Assembly (NCBI GenBank): GCA_964442965.1
Contig: CAYUBE010000009.1
Span: 1 to 31,143 of the forward strand
Direction: 5' to 3'
Length of the DNA: 31,143 nt
Origin: CAJAQL01 sp964442965
GTDB lineage: Bacteria; Patescibacteriota; Minisyncoccia; UBA6257; 2-01-FULL-56-20
The notes beneath the pieces are model-generated. The model made no database searches, was not told the origin of the DNA, and saw only the letters and a list, made by a program, of their open reading frames with translations. The position numbers were made by a program, and so were the translations under genes. Shown piece by piece: positions 1 to 8,664 of the stretch. Position 1 is the first letter of the stretch, and each line of letters begins with the position of its first letter.

Positions 1-271
1 GAAAAACCCAAACGAAAATCTCCGCCGGAAAAACACACTTAATGCTCCTTAACTCTAAGTTTTCAAGGTGCTATTCCTTTCTATTTGAAGGATCTAAATA
101 AATCGGGACCATTTGTCCTGAGACTATCTTAATAATACCATTAATGCCATAAACAACCAGGCTGTTTTGGGGCTTGTTTTACATAAGTGGAAAGAAATTT
201 ATCAGAATCGGATCTCGATAATTACTTGTTTTCCCGTGGTTTTGGGCATTATTATGCAATATTTCGGGGAT
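1..271. other. Leading stretch without a recognisable gene
   Basis: No reading frame of convincing length or composition is visible on either strand up to the promoter at 272. The stretch is AT-rich, with stops in all frames. It could be the upstream flank of the following isolated gene or the edge of a contig. Confidence 0.5.
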
Positions 272-300
272 TTGACAAATACCACGTATGATGGTATGTT
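272..300 (+). promoter_or_regulatory. Sigma-70-type promoter of the 362-1630 gene
   Basis: TTGACA at 272-277 and TATGTT at 295-300 are separated by exactly 17 bases. The predicted transcript start near 307 leaves a leader of about 55 nt. A strong ribosome binding site (AAGGAAGGAG, 347-356) precedes the ATG at 362. Confidence 0.7.
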
Positions 301-361
301 TTGAATATTCCTGGAAAATCTAGGAATGTAACTTCACAATTTTATAAGGAAGGAGTGAGTT

Positions 362-1630
362 ATGAAAACTCATTTATTGTTACTCGTCCTATTGTGCTCA
401 CTGCTCCTTTCAAACAGGAGCGAAGCACAAACACAGTCAGCAACGACTGTGACCACGTGGCAGCAAGCAAAGAACAGCGATAATATTATGACTTATTGTT
501 TCGCTGTTTCCAGTAATGGAAATATTTTTGCTGGAGTTATAAACGCAGGCGTTTTGCTTTCCACTGATAACGGCGCGAGCTGGAATCTGGCGGGAATGGG
601 AAATATCCCCGTTTATTCTCTTGCGATAATTGGATCGAACCTGTTTGCTATAGTCGATAGTTTCGAAAATGTTAACTATAGCGTTTGCAGGTCGTCCGAC
701 AACGGAAAAAGCTGGACTGCAACTCATGCTGGCTTACCGAATGGAAGGTTTTACGCCCTTGCAGTAAGCGGAAAAAACTTGTTTGCAGGAACCGATAGTG
801 GCGTCTATAAGTCTACCGATAACGGGACGAGCTGGAATCAGTGTTTAACAACAAGCACTGCGGTCTACAGTCTTGCAGCGAGCGGATCAAAGATTGCTGC
901 GGGGACTTTCTGGAGCGGCATCTTTCTCTCGACCAATGGTGGGACAAGTTGGAAGTCGCTGGGTTCCACGTTTTCTACTCAAATCGGTATCGTGTGGTGC
1001 TCGGTCACTAGTCTTACATTCACAGAGCACGGTATCATCGCCGGAGCAAACGGGTCCATCTTATTTACCACTAATAATGGTACAAGTTGGATTTATGAGG
1101 AACTCTGGAATAGTAATACTTATCCTGTTCAGACTTTTGCCATCAGCAAAGAAAAGATCTTTGCCGGGGCCGATAGTAATGGCGTTTGGCAATCGTCCGA
1201 TGACGGGGCAAGCTGGACTACTCTTGATTCGGTAGATCTGCTAAATCACAATGTTAATGCTTTAATTATCTCTGGCATCTACCTGATCGCCGGAACCGAT
1301 TCCGGCATCTACCGGAAACAAATAGATCAGGTTGCCACCGGTACGGCAAAGGATAATGGTTCAGCTTATCAGTTTGAGTTGAATCAGAACTATCCGAATC
1401 CATTTAACCCGAGTACGACAATCAATTTCTCGCTCCAGAAGTCATCTCTTATTTCTCTGGATGTTTATAACGTCCAAGGAAAAAAGGTCGTGACCTTAAT
1501 GGAGGGACAGAGGCCTGCCGGAAGTTACACTGTAACTTTTGACGGATCTCGCCTTGCAAGCGGTGTTTACTTCTGCCACTTGCGGGCAGGAAGTTTCACT
1601 AAAAGCATAAAGATGATTTTGATGAAGTGA
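362..1630 (+). CDS. Secreted BNR/sialidase-like beta-propeller protein with T9SS type A sorting domain
   Basis: The 422-residue protein begins with a signal peptide (charged start, leucine-rich core, probable cleavage near residue 22). Residues about 45-330 are repeats with the pattern (S)TDNGxSW, spaced about 45 residues apart, typical of BNR/photosystem-II-assembly-factor-like propellers. Residues about 345-422 form a C-terminal type A sorting domain: NQNYPNPFNPST, a beta-rich section, then SGVYFCHLRAG and a KSIKMILMK end. In Bacteroidota and Ignavibacteria that domain directs export through the type IX system and cell-surface attachment. Patescibacteria are not known to have this system, so transfer or a mis-joined contig should be considered. 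The start follows a strong Shine-Dalgarno, unlike most genes here. The gene stands alone, with its own promoter and terminator. The ligand is unknown. Confidence 0.85.
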   Translation: MKTHLLLLVLLCSLLLSNRSEAQTQSATTVTTWQQAKNSDNIMTYCFAVSSNGNIFAGVINAGVLLSTDNGASWNLAGMGNIPVYSLAIIGSNLFAIVDSFENVNYSVCRSSDNGKSWTATHAGLPNGRFYALAVSGKNLFAGTDSGVYKSTDNGTSWNQCLTTSTAVYSLAASGSKIAAGTFWSGIFLSTNGGTSWKSLGSTFSTQIGIVWCSVTSLTFTEHGIIAGANGSILFTTNNGTSWIYEELWNSNTYPVQTFAISKEKIFAGADSNGVWQSSDDGASWTTLDSVDLLNHNVNALIISGIYLIAGTDSGIYRKQIDQVATGTAKDNGSAYQFELNQNYPNPFNPSTTINFSLQKSSLISLDVYNVQGKKVVTLMEGQRPAGSYTVTFDGSRLASGVYFCHLRAGSFTKSIKMILMK

Positions 1631-1640
1631 CAGTTCTTTT

Positions 1641-1679
1641 CAGACTGTTTTGGATAAATCCAAAACAGTCTGTTTTTTT
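1641..1679 (+). terminator. Rho-independent terminator after the T9SS-domain gene
   Basis: A 14-bp perfect stem (CAGACTGTTTTGGA at 1641-1654 with its complement at 1659-1672) encloses a 4-nt TAAA loop and is followed by seven T. It starts 10 bases after the stop codon. Confidence 0.9.
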
Positions 1680-1697
1680 ATACTTACAGAGAAGACT

Positions 1698-1841
1698 GGT
1701 TCCTACTGGCGCAGGAATGACACGGGGACAGGATGGATCTCCGACTAGATCGGAGATGACAACAGAGAAGACGGATTCCCGCATGCGCGGGAAGGACAAA
1801 AGGAAAAAGCATTGTCGTTCCCGAGACGTCGGGAACCCGTC
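1698..1841. repeat. REP-like palindrome array, left of the GIY-YIG gene
   Basis: Four successive short palindromes lie here. They are TTCCT/AGGAA at 1700-1717, ATCTCCGA/TCGGAGAT at 1737-1757, TTCCCGC/GCGGGAA at 1776-1793, and GTTCCCGA/TCGGGAAC at 1817-1836. They are joined by shared connecting words such as GATGACA and AGAAGACGG. The last unit (1803-1841) recurs at 2264-2302 on the other side of the nuclease gene, differing only in its 6-nt loop. The palindromes resemble the widespread ATTCCC-N8-GGGAAT (dRS3-like) family. Confidence 0.85.
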
Positions 1842-1889
1842 CTTTGTTTTTTAATACAGTTTTAACCATTAAAAGCGCTTACTCGTTTT

Positions 1890-2183
1890 ATGGATAAAAC
1901 CTATTATGTTTACATCCTAAGCGATGGATTTCACGGAACGCTTTATGTTGGCGTCACCAATAATCTTGCACGCAGAATCTATGAGCATAAGAACGGTCTC
2001 GTTGAGGGCTTCACCAAAACATATGGCATCAAGAAATTGGTTTACTATGAATCGCATCGCGATGTTACAAATGCGATACAGAGGGAAAAATGTATTAAAA
2101 GATGGAAGAGGATTTGGAAGATACGATTGATCAATTTCCAGAATCCCGGATGGAAGGATTTGAGCGAGGATGGGTTATGGTAA
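1890..2183 (+). CDS. Small GIY-YIG domain nuclease (UPF0213/YhbQ-like)
   Basis: This 97-residue protein is essentially one GIY-YIG domain. YYVYIL (residues 5-10) and LYVGVT (18-23) form the name-giving strands. Arg27/Arg28 and the EHKNG segment follow on the first helix, and the REKCIKRWKR helix precedes the conserved NPxWKDL end. The GIY-YIG fold cuts DNA by a single-metal hydrolytic reaction. Stand-alone family members of this size are common, but their cellular role is poorly known. The gene is alone on its strand and is flanked within 50 bases on the left and 15 on the right by palindromic repeat arrays. This invites comparison with REP-associated transposases, but that function is inference. 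No clear ribosome binding site was seen. Confidence 0.88.
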   Translation: MDKTYYVYILSDGFHGTLYVGVTNNLARRIYEHKNGLVEGFTKTYGIKKLVYYESHRDVTNAIQREKCIKRWKRIWKIRLINFQNPGWKDLSEDGLW

Positions 2184-2190
2184 AAGCAGA

Positions 2191-2417
2191 AGACGGGTTC
2201 CTGCCGGCGCAGGAACGACAAAGAGAAGAAGGACGGATCCCTGCCTGCGCAGGGATGACAGAAGAAAAAGCATTGTCGTTCCCGTGAAAACGGGAACCCG
2301 TCTTTTTTTCTGTGCGGGGGTGACAAAAACATCGCAAGTCTATTGGACTTGCGATGTTTGTTACGGATGGATCCCCGCCGGAGTTTACCCCCGACCTGAT
2401 CGGGAACCGGAATGACA
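2191..2417. repeat. REP-like palindrome array, right of the GIY-YIG gene
   Basis: The palindromes are GTTCCTG/CAGGAAC at 2197-2216, ATCCCTGC/GCAGGGAT at 2237-2256 and GTTCCCGT/ACGGGAAC at 2278-2297, followed by weaker CCCCGCCGG and CCCGACC/TCGGGA units at 2370-2406. The first unit mirrors the first unit of the left array, and the third (2264-2302) is the direct-repeat partner of 1803-1841. The array also contains the separate 12-bp terminator hairpin at 2329-2357. Confidence 0.85.
2324..2362. terminator. Probable bidirectional terminator between the GIY-YIG and surface-protein genes
   Basis: A 12-bp perfect stem (ACATCGCAAGTC, 2329-2340, with its complement 2346-2357) has a 5-nt loop. Read on the minus strand it is followed by TTTTTG, suiting the end of the large minus-strand gene that stops at 2433. 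Read on the plus strand it is followed by TTGTT. Confidence 0.65.
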
Positions 2418-2432
2418 AGGAAAATAATTACT

Positions 2433-5400
2433 TTACGATGGCGGGATTTCTTGCTGGCCGACGCCGCCTACCGTGACCGTGACGGATTGTGTGGCAGGAC
2501 TGCCGGTGCCGGGACCCGTGCAGGTCAACGTATAAGTCGTTGTCTTTGTTGGAGCGACGGTCGCGCTACCGCTGGTGCCGCTCGCGGAGACGCCTTGATC
2601 GATACTGCACGCGGTCGCGCCCGAGCTCGTCCATGAAAGCTTCACGCTTTCTGGCGGGACGATGGTTGTCGATGGCGATGTCGTAAACGACGTGATCGAA
2701 ACGGGTGGGTAGCATAAACTCTCGGACGGCGCATCGGCACTGCAGGAACTCCATCCACTGCCGTCACTCACGCACGTCTGCGTTCCCGAATTTGTCATGC
2801 CGCAGGAGTTCGAGGAGGAAGTGCAAGCCTGCGTATCGCCCGGCGTACAAACAGTAGATGGGGTAGGCGGTGCAGATGGCGATGTGACCGTCACCGTTGT
2901 TCCTGCCGCAGCAGCGCTGGAACCGTTTTCAATAATAACAAGCGGCTGATAGGTACCGGCCAGAGAATAGGTATAACTCGCTGCATACGTGATTGCTGAA
3001 AGACCATCTTTTTTTATATTTGGTGCGCCGCAGTTTGATGGTTTTGATGCATCACTCACGCTCGTCCCACTGTATGAACAATCTTTCCAAAACGTATAGT
3101 TATACGTTCCACCAATTCCATTGGTTGCAGTCGCAGTAAGCGTCGGAGTAAGAGGAGCATCTCCCGATGACGGGAATGCCGAAAGTGACGCCGAGAGGGA
3201 TGAACCACCTGGACTACCCCCTGACGTTACCGTTACCGTCGCAGAGTCAGAAACTCCGTTGCACGTTATGGTGAAAGTCGTAGTTTTCGACGGGGCGATA
3301 GAAAGAGAGCCCTTGGTTGGTTTGTTGAAGGCGTCCACTGCCAGTCCATCCCACGCATTGCCAAAGGTGTTCGGCAGATTGGCGTTATTAGACGAGTCAG
3401 AGGAAACGCAGGCAGTCGTATTCGTTGATGACCATGTGAGCGTTGTTGATCCGCCAGGTGCGATAGAGGTCGGCGATGCCGTGAGTTTGACGGTAGGAGC
3501 CGATGATGCCGACCCGACCGTCACGGTCACGGATTTTGTGTCAGAGCCTCCGACGCCGGTACACGTCATGGTGAAAGTCGTAGTTTTCGACAGCGTAACC
3601 GATATAGACCCGTTTGCCGCCTTTCCCCCATAAGCAGTTACTGCCCCGTCCCAAGGGTTACTAGGGGGACCACCTCCCAAGTTGGTGCCATTAGAAGAGT
3701 CGGAAGTGGTGCAAGGCGTTGCGCCGGCAGTATTCTGTGATGTCCAAGTAAGCGTTGTCGATCCGCCAGGTGCGACGGAATTCTGCGATGGCGTAAGGGT
3801 AACGATGGGACTGCCCGTTACCGTTACCGTCGCAGAGTCAGAAACTCCGTTGCACGTTATGGTGAAAGTCGTAGTTTTCGACGGGGCGATAGAAAGAGAG
3901 CCCTTGGTTGGTTTGTTGAAGGCGTCCACTGCCAGTCCATCCCACGCATTGCCAAAGGTGTTCGGCAGATTGGCGTTATTAGACGAGTCAGAGGAAACGC
4001 AGGCAGTCGTATTCGTTGATGACCATGTGAGCGTTGTTGATCCGCCAGGTGCGATAGAGGTCGGCGATGCCGTGAGTTTGACGGTAGGAACGCTTACCAC
4101 CGTCACCGTGACTGATTTCGAGGCTGTGTTACCGGCGGCGTCGGTACAGGTCAGGGTATAGTTCTGTGTTGCCGGTGGCGTAACGGTCTGGGAACCAGTG
4201 AGGTTCTTGGGGAGTCCCGTGACGGGGCCGCCGCCCCACGACGTATCGTTGCTGTAACCTCTGCAGGATGTGAATCCTGTCGTCGACCAGCCGAGTGTCG
4301 ATGACTGGCCTGGCGCGGTGGTCGACGGCGTTGCCGTGAAGGAGTTGATGACAGGGGCCGTTGTGGCCGTTACGGTCGTCCCAGCGGAGGCGACGTTATT
4401 GCTGTCCGCTACATCTGTTATAACAACAAGCGGAGTAAATGTGCCAACCGAAGAAACGGTGTAGCTCACGCTGTCGGTAGTCGCTGAAGTGACGTCTCCG
4501 GACCTAATTGGTGAATTGCAATGCTGTGCGGCGGTGGCAACGTCCTTTCCGTATATCGATGGGCAATTTGCCCAGAACGTATAGTTATACTTTCCCGATC
4601 CGCCCAAAGCGGTCGCTGTAAGTTTTTCAGTGCGCGAAACAGCACCTGATGGTGTGGACGGCGCAAGCCGTGCCGAAAGAGGAGATAGATTTGTTTGAGG
4701 AGTAAAATTAACTGTTATTGTCTGCGACGGCACGGAAGCGCTATCCGCGGTATTGGTCGACTTCCCGTAAACCGCCACAGTTGCGGTATATGTTTTTCCC
4801 ACCGTAAGGCCCGTGGCACTTCCAGTGAAAGAAATATTCTGCGAAGCACCCGACGACAAGGAACCGCTCGTCTGAGAAATATTCAACCAACTGGCATTCG
4901 TGCTTGCCGTCCAGCCAAGCACGGAGCCTTGGACTCCGGTGTTGGCCACCGTGACAGAGCCGGAATATTGATTTGAAGAGTTGAGTGTCAATGATGATGG
5001 GTTTACACTCATCCCCGCCAATGGATCCCAAAGGATCAGGAAATTGCCGGTGTGGGCAGAACCGTCATTCGGCAAGGTGAGAGAATTTGAATCCTCTGTG
5101 GTACATGTATTGGGCGGCGCAATGAGGGCGTGGCCCGTATCCGTGCCCCCCGCAGAAGCACTGTCACACGGACCCCATTCGTTATTAGAGGCGTTGCATT
5201 TTTCCACTCCCGTAGCGATCGCGCCACAAGCATTTGCTACCGTGCAAGCTGATGTTTCCCCGGTGTTGCAGATGGTATCGGTCGGCGGCGGCGTGAGTGG
5301 CAGCGCATAAGCGGTCGCCACGCCCTTAAGTGAATCGGCCACTATGTTTGCGACACGGGATCCAACAGCAAGCAGCGTCGACTGCGGCTGTGAAAGCGAC

Positions 5401-8400
5401 AGCGAAGAAGGTGAAAGATTTTCATCGACGGCAGAATACACTGTGCGTTCAACAAGATTACTTTCCGACGACGTTGCCGGGACGGCCATAGTATAGGTTC
5501 CAGCCGGAACCGAATAGGTCGCCTGGTCTGTAAAGCTCGGCGCGGATAACGTAACCGGTCCGGAAATATTCCACTTCGCCGGAACCATCGCGGATCCGCC
5601 GGTCAAATACGAATATACATTCAGGTTACTCGTCGGACCAATCACCGTATAAGGAATAGTTATTGTTTCGGATTTATCCCAGAATCCATCATTCCCGTCA
5701 GCCGTAAACACCGCGTTATAGCTTCCCGGTGTAGGTGGTGCGGTAAAGGTTACCGTATTGGAAATGGGATAAGCGACATCCGTCACCACATTCACTTCCT
5801 CCCTATTTGGTTGCAGCCCAGGTGCAGCGACGTTCTCCCAAGTCGGACTCGAAACTGTCCCTGTTATGAGACCAGGGTATTGAGGATAGGTCGAATTATA
5901 TCCCAGGTACGCCGGATTGTTGGGGTCGTCAAAATACAACCCGCCGCCGATGCCGCCCGCACCATCAAGTACGGGTGCCGTAACGCCACTAATAGTACCA
6001 TTCAAGATAAAAGAAGAAGTATCAAGCACTATCTGCCCGTTGATATACAGGCCATTAAAAGTCGCATTGACAGTAATCGGCGCCCCCGGAGTATATTGTG
6101 TTTTGTCTAGGGTTACATTGAGTCCTAAGGTGAATGTGGGCGCGGCTGGAGGTTGGTAGGTGCACTCGCTGTTGGACGGCGGCGTGCTCGGGATATTGCA
6201 AGGGCTGAGTTTTCCGGCGTTATTCAGACATTTTTCTACTCCCGCATTCGTCATGCCGCAGGAGTTCGGCTGCGAGATACAGGTTTGTCCCGGAGTGCCG
6301 GGCGCCACGTTCACGCAGTTCGTCTCACACGCAATCTGAGGCGGCACTTGCGCGTTACAAGCGCCCCACGTGCCATTAGCTTGGCAGGTTTCACTTCCTG
6401 CATACACCAAATCGCAAGTGTTCGGTGCAGAAATACAAGTTTGCGTCGCACCAGGCGTGCACCAGACACACAAACTATTGGATGGTACCGGACCGCACGA
6501 GCTCCATCCAACATCAACACCTTCGTAGGTCTGAGTTCCCTGATTATTCGTCATACCACAGGAATTCGCCACCGTAGTGCAGGACCGTGTCGCACCCGTC
6601 AAGGGAAGAGGGGACGTAAAGACGGGGGTAGCGGAGGGACAAGAGCTGTTAGGTGGTGCCGTGATAGCGTTGCCTGACGCGTCGCGACAAATGCCCCAGG
6701 CACTACCGCTAGACAAACATGTCTGCGTTCCCGAATTCGTCATGCCGCACGAGTTTGTCGCTGACATACAGGCCTGAGTCGCATTCGGTGAACAAACAAT
6801 ATTATTACATCCGCCTGCCGGACAAGCCGCACTCGCAGGAACCGCATGAATTACGATCGCGCTCACGCCGATGACTATTAATAAACCAAGCACCTTTATG
6901 AGGTTCCCTCCATTGGAAGAGGTTTTCTTTTTCTTCATCAAAAAATAAGCGGCGATAATTATCAGTATCAATAATCCGGTTGCGTAAATCCACGCTTCAC
7001 CGAGTCCACTTCCACTTGCCTGGCCAGATCCGCTCTCAACACTGAACGAATTGCTCGCCAAAACATTGCCAGCCGCGTCGCTTAACGCGACTTTAGCGGT
7101 GGGATTCGTACATTGAGCGATGATAGGAATGTTCAAAACGGTTTTACCCCCGGTACTGCCGAGAGGCTGAGAATAGCTATTTGCACAGGATGCTCCTTGA
7201 GCATTCGTTATCTGAACGTCGGCGGTCAGAGAACCTTCACTCGCGGCCGCGATCCTCGGCTTGAAAGAAGTCGCCGGACCGGACCAGAGAAGGGAAAGCT
7301 TTGCCGTATCGCCTGCTTGGTAGGAATTCTTATCGAAAACGACGTTCTGAATAGTCGCACTTTCCCCGTGGACCACGTAATCAATATTGATGCTGTTTGA
7401 AATGGGATTTCCTTGGGCATCAAGAAGTGTGAGAACGGTCTCATAGGCCTGCGGATCCTTGGCTTTGGAAACGGTAAAGGATTCAGGAGCTGCCCCGCCA
7501 GAAGGGATCGTGATTTGATTCTGCGTTGTTGAGGCGACGAACGCGCCGAAAACGGATCGATAATAGGTGGCGAAACTCGGCGTGACAGTCACATTCTTGC
7601 CAAACATATTTGTGACATCGCAGTGAGCGATAAGGTCCTCTGAAAGAAGGGTGTCGACCCCCTGACCGATATTGTATTCTGTGGCCTGAACATCCTGCGG
7701 GACGGTCAAAAAACACGAACTCTCGTCGATGTTTACGTACTTGCCCGATCCTTGTAGGGTAACGCTACCGAGCGGAGCCATACCGAGGGAAAGACCAGCG
7801 CCGTTTTCCGCCTCGATACCCAAAAAATAATTTCCCTGCAAAAATGCCGGGGCGGTATAGGTAACGGAAATATGTTTGCTATCATTCGCCCCAAGGCTGA
7901 CAGTATCGCCATACACCTTAGTATCCACAACAAACTGAGATACACCCTTCAGTTGTATCAATGAGACTCCGTACTTAATAGTTGGCTGGGCACCCAGCTG
8001 GTTTGCAATGTCAAAATCAACCGTAAAAACATTCCCTTCCTGCTTGGTAATCTTCGCGTCTTGAATACTAACTGTTGCGGGAGCGTTTATGGAAACCGGC
8101 GAAGTCGTGGTTATCGCCGCCTGCGCACTCTGCATCAAAGCCTTTTTTACATAGCTGATGGTTACGTTCAGGCCGCCCGACTCCGAATTCATGACTACGT
8201 TGGTATCTGTGGTCGATGTCACGGCATAAATGCCGCGGAAGCCATCTATGGCCGTGCTGGAATTGATAATCGTCCATCCCCGCGAGGAAAAATAGTTTAG
8301 GTACTGGTTGTAAAGGTCATCAATCGAAGAAGTGGATGTCCAGCTCGCCGTGTACTGATTGAGGCTGGAAGAATAGTTGACAGCGTAGCTTCCTGAAATC

Positions 8401-8603
8401 TGCGCAGCCGGGTCAAGGATAAGTTCCTTAGGAAACCCTGACACCAACTGGCCCGTGGGGGCAAAAACGGCTTTTCCTACCTGCGGCCGCGATGCGATTC
8501 CCCACCAGATGAGGGCAACAGCAACAATCAGCACTACAAGCGCAATCGCGACGATCGTTTTTTTATTTTTTATCCCCGCCCACCACGTTTTTATTTTATT
8601 CAT
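2433..8603 (-). CDS. Giant membrane-anchored surface protein with Ig-like, Cys-rich and BACON-like modules
   Basis: Starting at the ATG at 8603 the protein has 2056 residues. An upstream in-frame ATG at 8657 is less likely because a promoter -10 (TACAAT) overlaps it. A first membrane helix spans about 15-34, and beta-rich Ig-like domains fill about 40-530. A second helix (about 538-555) is followed by KKKK, then a third hydrophobic segment (569-588) ending in AVPASA-A, which resembles a signal peptide. Cys-rich C-PG-x-QTC-x-CGMTN-x-G-x-C repeats follow (about 594-830). Next are Ig-like regions, more Cys-rich repeats and a BACON-like section (the GSLSSGASQ segment). The end carries tandem Ig-like domains with SPTSIAPGGSTTLTW, two of which are identical at the DNA level. 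Positive-inside charges put both large parts outside the cell. It is probably an adhesin or cell-envelope protein; the ligand is unknown. The internal signal peptide suggests a fusion of two genes. Confidence 0.85.
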   Translation of the reverse strand: MNKIKTWWAGIKNKKTIVAIALVVLIVAVALIWWGIASRPQVGKAVFAPTGQLVSGFPKELILDPAAQISGSYAVNYSSSLNQYTASWTSTSSIDDLYNQYLNYFSSRGWTIINSSTAIDGFRGIYAVTSTTDTNVVMNSESGGLNVTISYVKKALMQSAQAAITTTSPVSINAPATVSIQDAKITKQEGNVFTVDFDIANQLGAQPTIKYGVSLIQLKGVSQFVVDTKVYGDTVSLGANDSKHISVTYTAPAFLQGNYFLGIEAENGAGLSLGMAPLGSVTLQGSGKYVNIDESSCFLTVPQDVQATEYNIGQGVDTLLSEDLIAHCDVTNMFGKNVTVTPSFATYYRSVFGAFVASTTQNQITIPSGGAAPESFTVSKAKDPQAYETVLTLLDAQGNPISNSINIDYVVHGESATIQNVVFDKNSYQAGDTAKLSLLWSGPATSFKPRIAAASEGSLTADVQITNAQGASCANSYSQPLGSTGGKTVLNIPIIAQCTNPTAKVALSDAAGNVLASNSFSVESGSGQASGSGLGEAWIYATGLLILIIIAAYFLMKKKKTSSNGGNLIKVLGLLIVIGVSAIVIHAVPASAACPAGGCNNIVCSPNATQACMSATNSCGMTNSGTQTCLSSGSAWGICRDASGNAITAPPNSSCPSATPVFTSPLPLTGATRSCTTVANSCGMTNNQGTQTYEGVDVGWSSCGPVPSNSLCVWCTPGATQTCISAPNTCDLVYAGSETCQANGTWGACNAQVPPQIACETNCVNVAPGTPGQTCISQPNSCGMTNAGVEKCLNNAGKLSPCNIPSTPPSNSECTYQPPAAPTFTLGLNVTLDKTQYTPGAPITVNATFNGLYINGQIVLDTSSFILNGTISGVTAPVLDGAGGIGGGLYFDDPNNPAYLGYNSTYPQYPGLITGTVSSPTWENVAAPGLQPNREEVNVVTDVAYPISNTVTFTAPPTPGSYNAVFTADGNDGFWDKSETITIPYTVIGPTSNLNVYSYLTGGSAMVPAKWNISGPVTLSAPSFTDQATYSVPAGTYTMAVPATSSESNLVERTVYSAVDENLSPSSLSLSQPQSTLLAVGSRVANIVADSLKGVATAYALPLTPPPTDTICNTGETSACTVANACGAIATGVEKCNASNNEWGPCDSASAGGTDTGHALIAPPNTCTTEDSNSLTLPNDGSAHTGNFLILWDPLAGMSVNPSSLTLNSSNQYSGSVTVANTGVQGSVLGWTASTNASWLNISQTSGSLSSGASQNISFTGSATGLTVGKTYTATVAVYGKSTNTADSASVPSQTITVNFTPQTNLSPLSARLAPSTPSGAVSRTEKLTATALGGSGKYNYTFWANCPSIYGKDVATAAQHCNSPIRSGDVTSATTDSVSYTVSSVGTFTPLVVITDVADSNNVASAGTTVTATTAPVINSFTATPSTTAPGQSSTLGWSTTGFTSCRGYSNDTSWGGGPVTGLPKNLTGSQTVTPPATQNYTLTCTDAAGNTASKSVTVTVVSVPTVKLTASPTSIAPGGSTTLTWSSTNTTACVSSDSSNNANLPNTFGNAWDGLAVDAFNKPTKGSLSIAPSKTTTFTITCNGVSDSATVTVTGSPIVTLTPSQNSVAPGGSTTLTWTSQNTAGATPCTTSDSSNGTNLGGGPPSNPWDGAVTAYGGKAANGSISVTLSKTTTFTMTCTGVGGSDTKSVTVTVGSASSAPTVKLTASPTSIAPGGSTTLTWSSTNTTACVSSDSSNNANLPNTFGNAWDGLAVDAFNKPTKGSLSIAPSKTTTFTITCNGVSDSATVTVTSGGSPGGSSLSASLSAFPSSGDAPLTPTLTATATNGIGGTYNYTFWKDCSYSGTSVSDASKPSNCGAPNIKKDGLSAITYAASYTYSLAGTYQPLVIIENGSSAAAAGTTVTVTSPSAPPTPSTVCTPGDTQACTSSSNSCGMTNSGTQTCVSDGSGWSSCSADAPSESLCYPPVSITSFTTSPSTTIVPPESVKLSWTSSGATACSIDQGVSASGTSGSATVAPTKTTTYTLTCTGPGTGSPATQSVTVTVGGVGQQEIPPS
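3225..3498. repeat. 274-bp direct repeat, copy A, inside the surface-protein gene
   Basis: This segment matches 3816-4089 base for base over 274 bp by eye. It encodes one Ig-like domain (about residues 1702-1793 of the protein). The 317-bp spacer between copies encodes a related but diverged domain. Confidence 0.9.
3816..4089. repeat. 274-bp direct repeat, copy B, inside the surface-protein gene
   Basis: Identical partner of 3225-3498, offset by 591 bp. It encodes about residues 1505-1596. Perfect identity including third codon positions points to a very recent duplication or gene conversion. Confidence 0.9.
6897..6911 (-). promoter_or_regulatory. Internal Shine-Dalgarno facing an ATA codon (possible lost start)
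   Basis: On the minus strand GGAGGG (6911-6906) lies six bases upstream of an in-frame ATA codon (6899-6897, residue 569). ATA is followed directly by codons for a signal-peptide-like stretch (KVLGLLIVIGVSAIVIHA, then PASA). This is what a normal gene start would look like if the codon were ATG. Confidence 0.5.
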
Positions 8604-8655
8604 AGTTATATGGCTTTTTAGATTTGGCCTTGGAAAGCTACACTTCTCCGCTTTC

Positions 8656-8664
8656 ATTGTACCA
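8656..8664 (-). promoter_or_regulatory. Extended -10 promoter of the surface-protein gene
   Basis: The minus strand reads TGGTACAAT at 8664-8656, an extended -10 (TGn plus TACAAT). No good -35 stands 17 bases upstream. The predicted transcript start near 8650 gives a leader of about 47 nt before the ATG at 8603, and it excludes the upstream ATG at 8657. Confidence 0.45.

Noticed and set aside
1698..2302. CRISPR array
   Set aside because: The repeats are palindromes of several types with irregular spacing and no equal-length unique spacers, and no cas genes are near.
3121..4161. Long plus-strand frames of 170 and 159 codons opposite the surface-protein gene
   Set aside because: They are antisense shadows of the Ser/Thr/Val-rich repeats; their translations are low-complexity and duplicate with the DNA repeat.
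8604..8657. Upstream start of the surface-protein gene at 8657
   Set aside because: The extended -10 box overlaps that ATG, so the transcript would begin after it; the ATG at 8603 directly precedes the membrane anchor.
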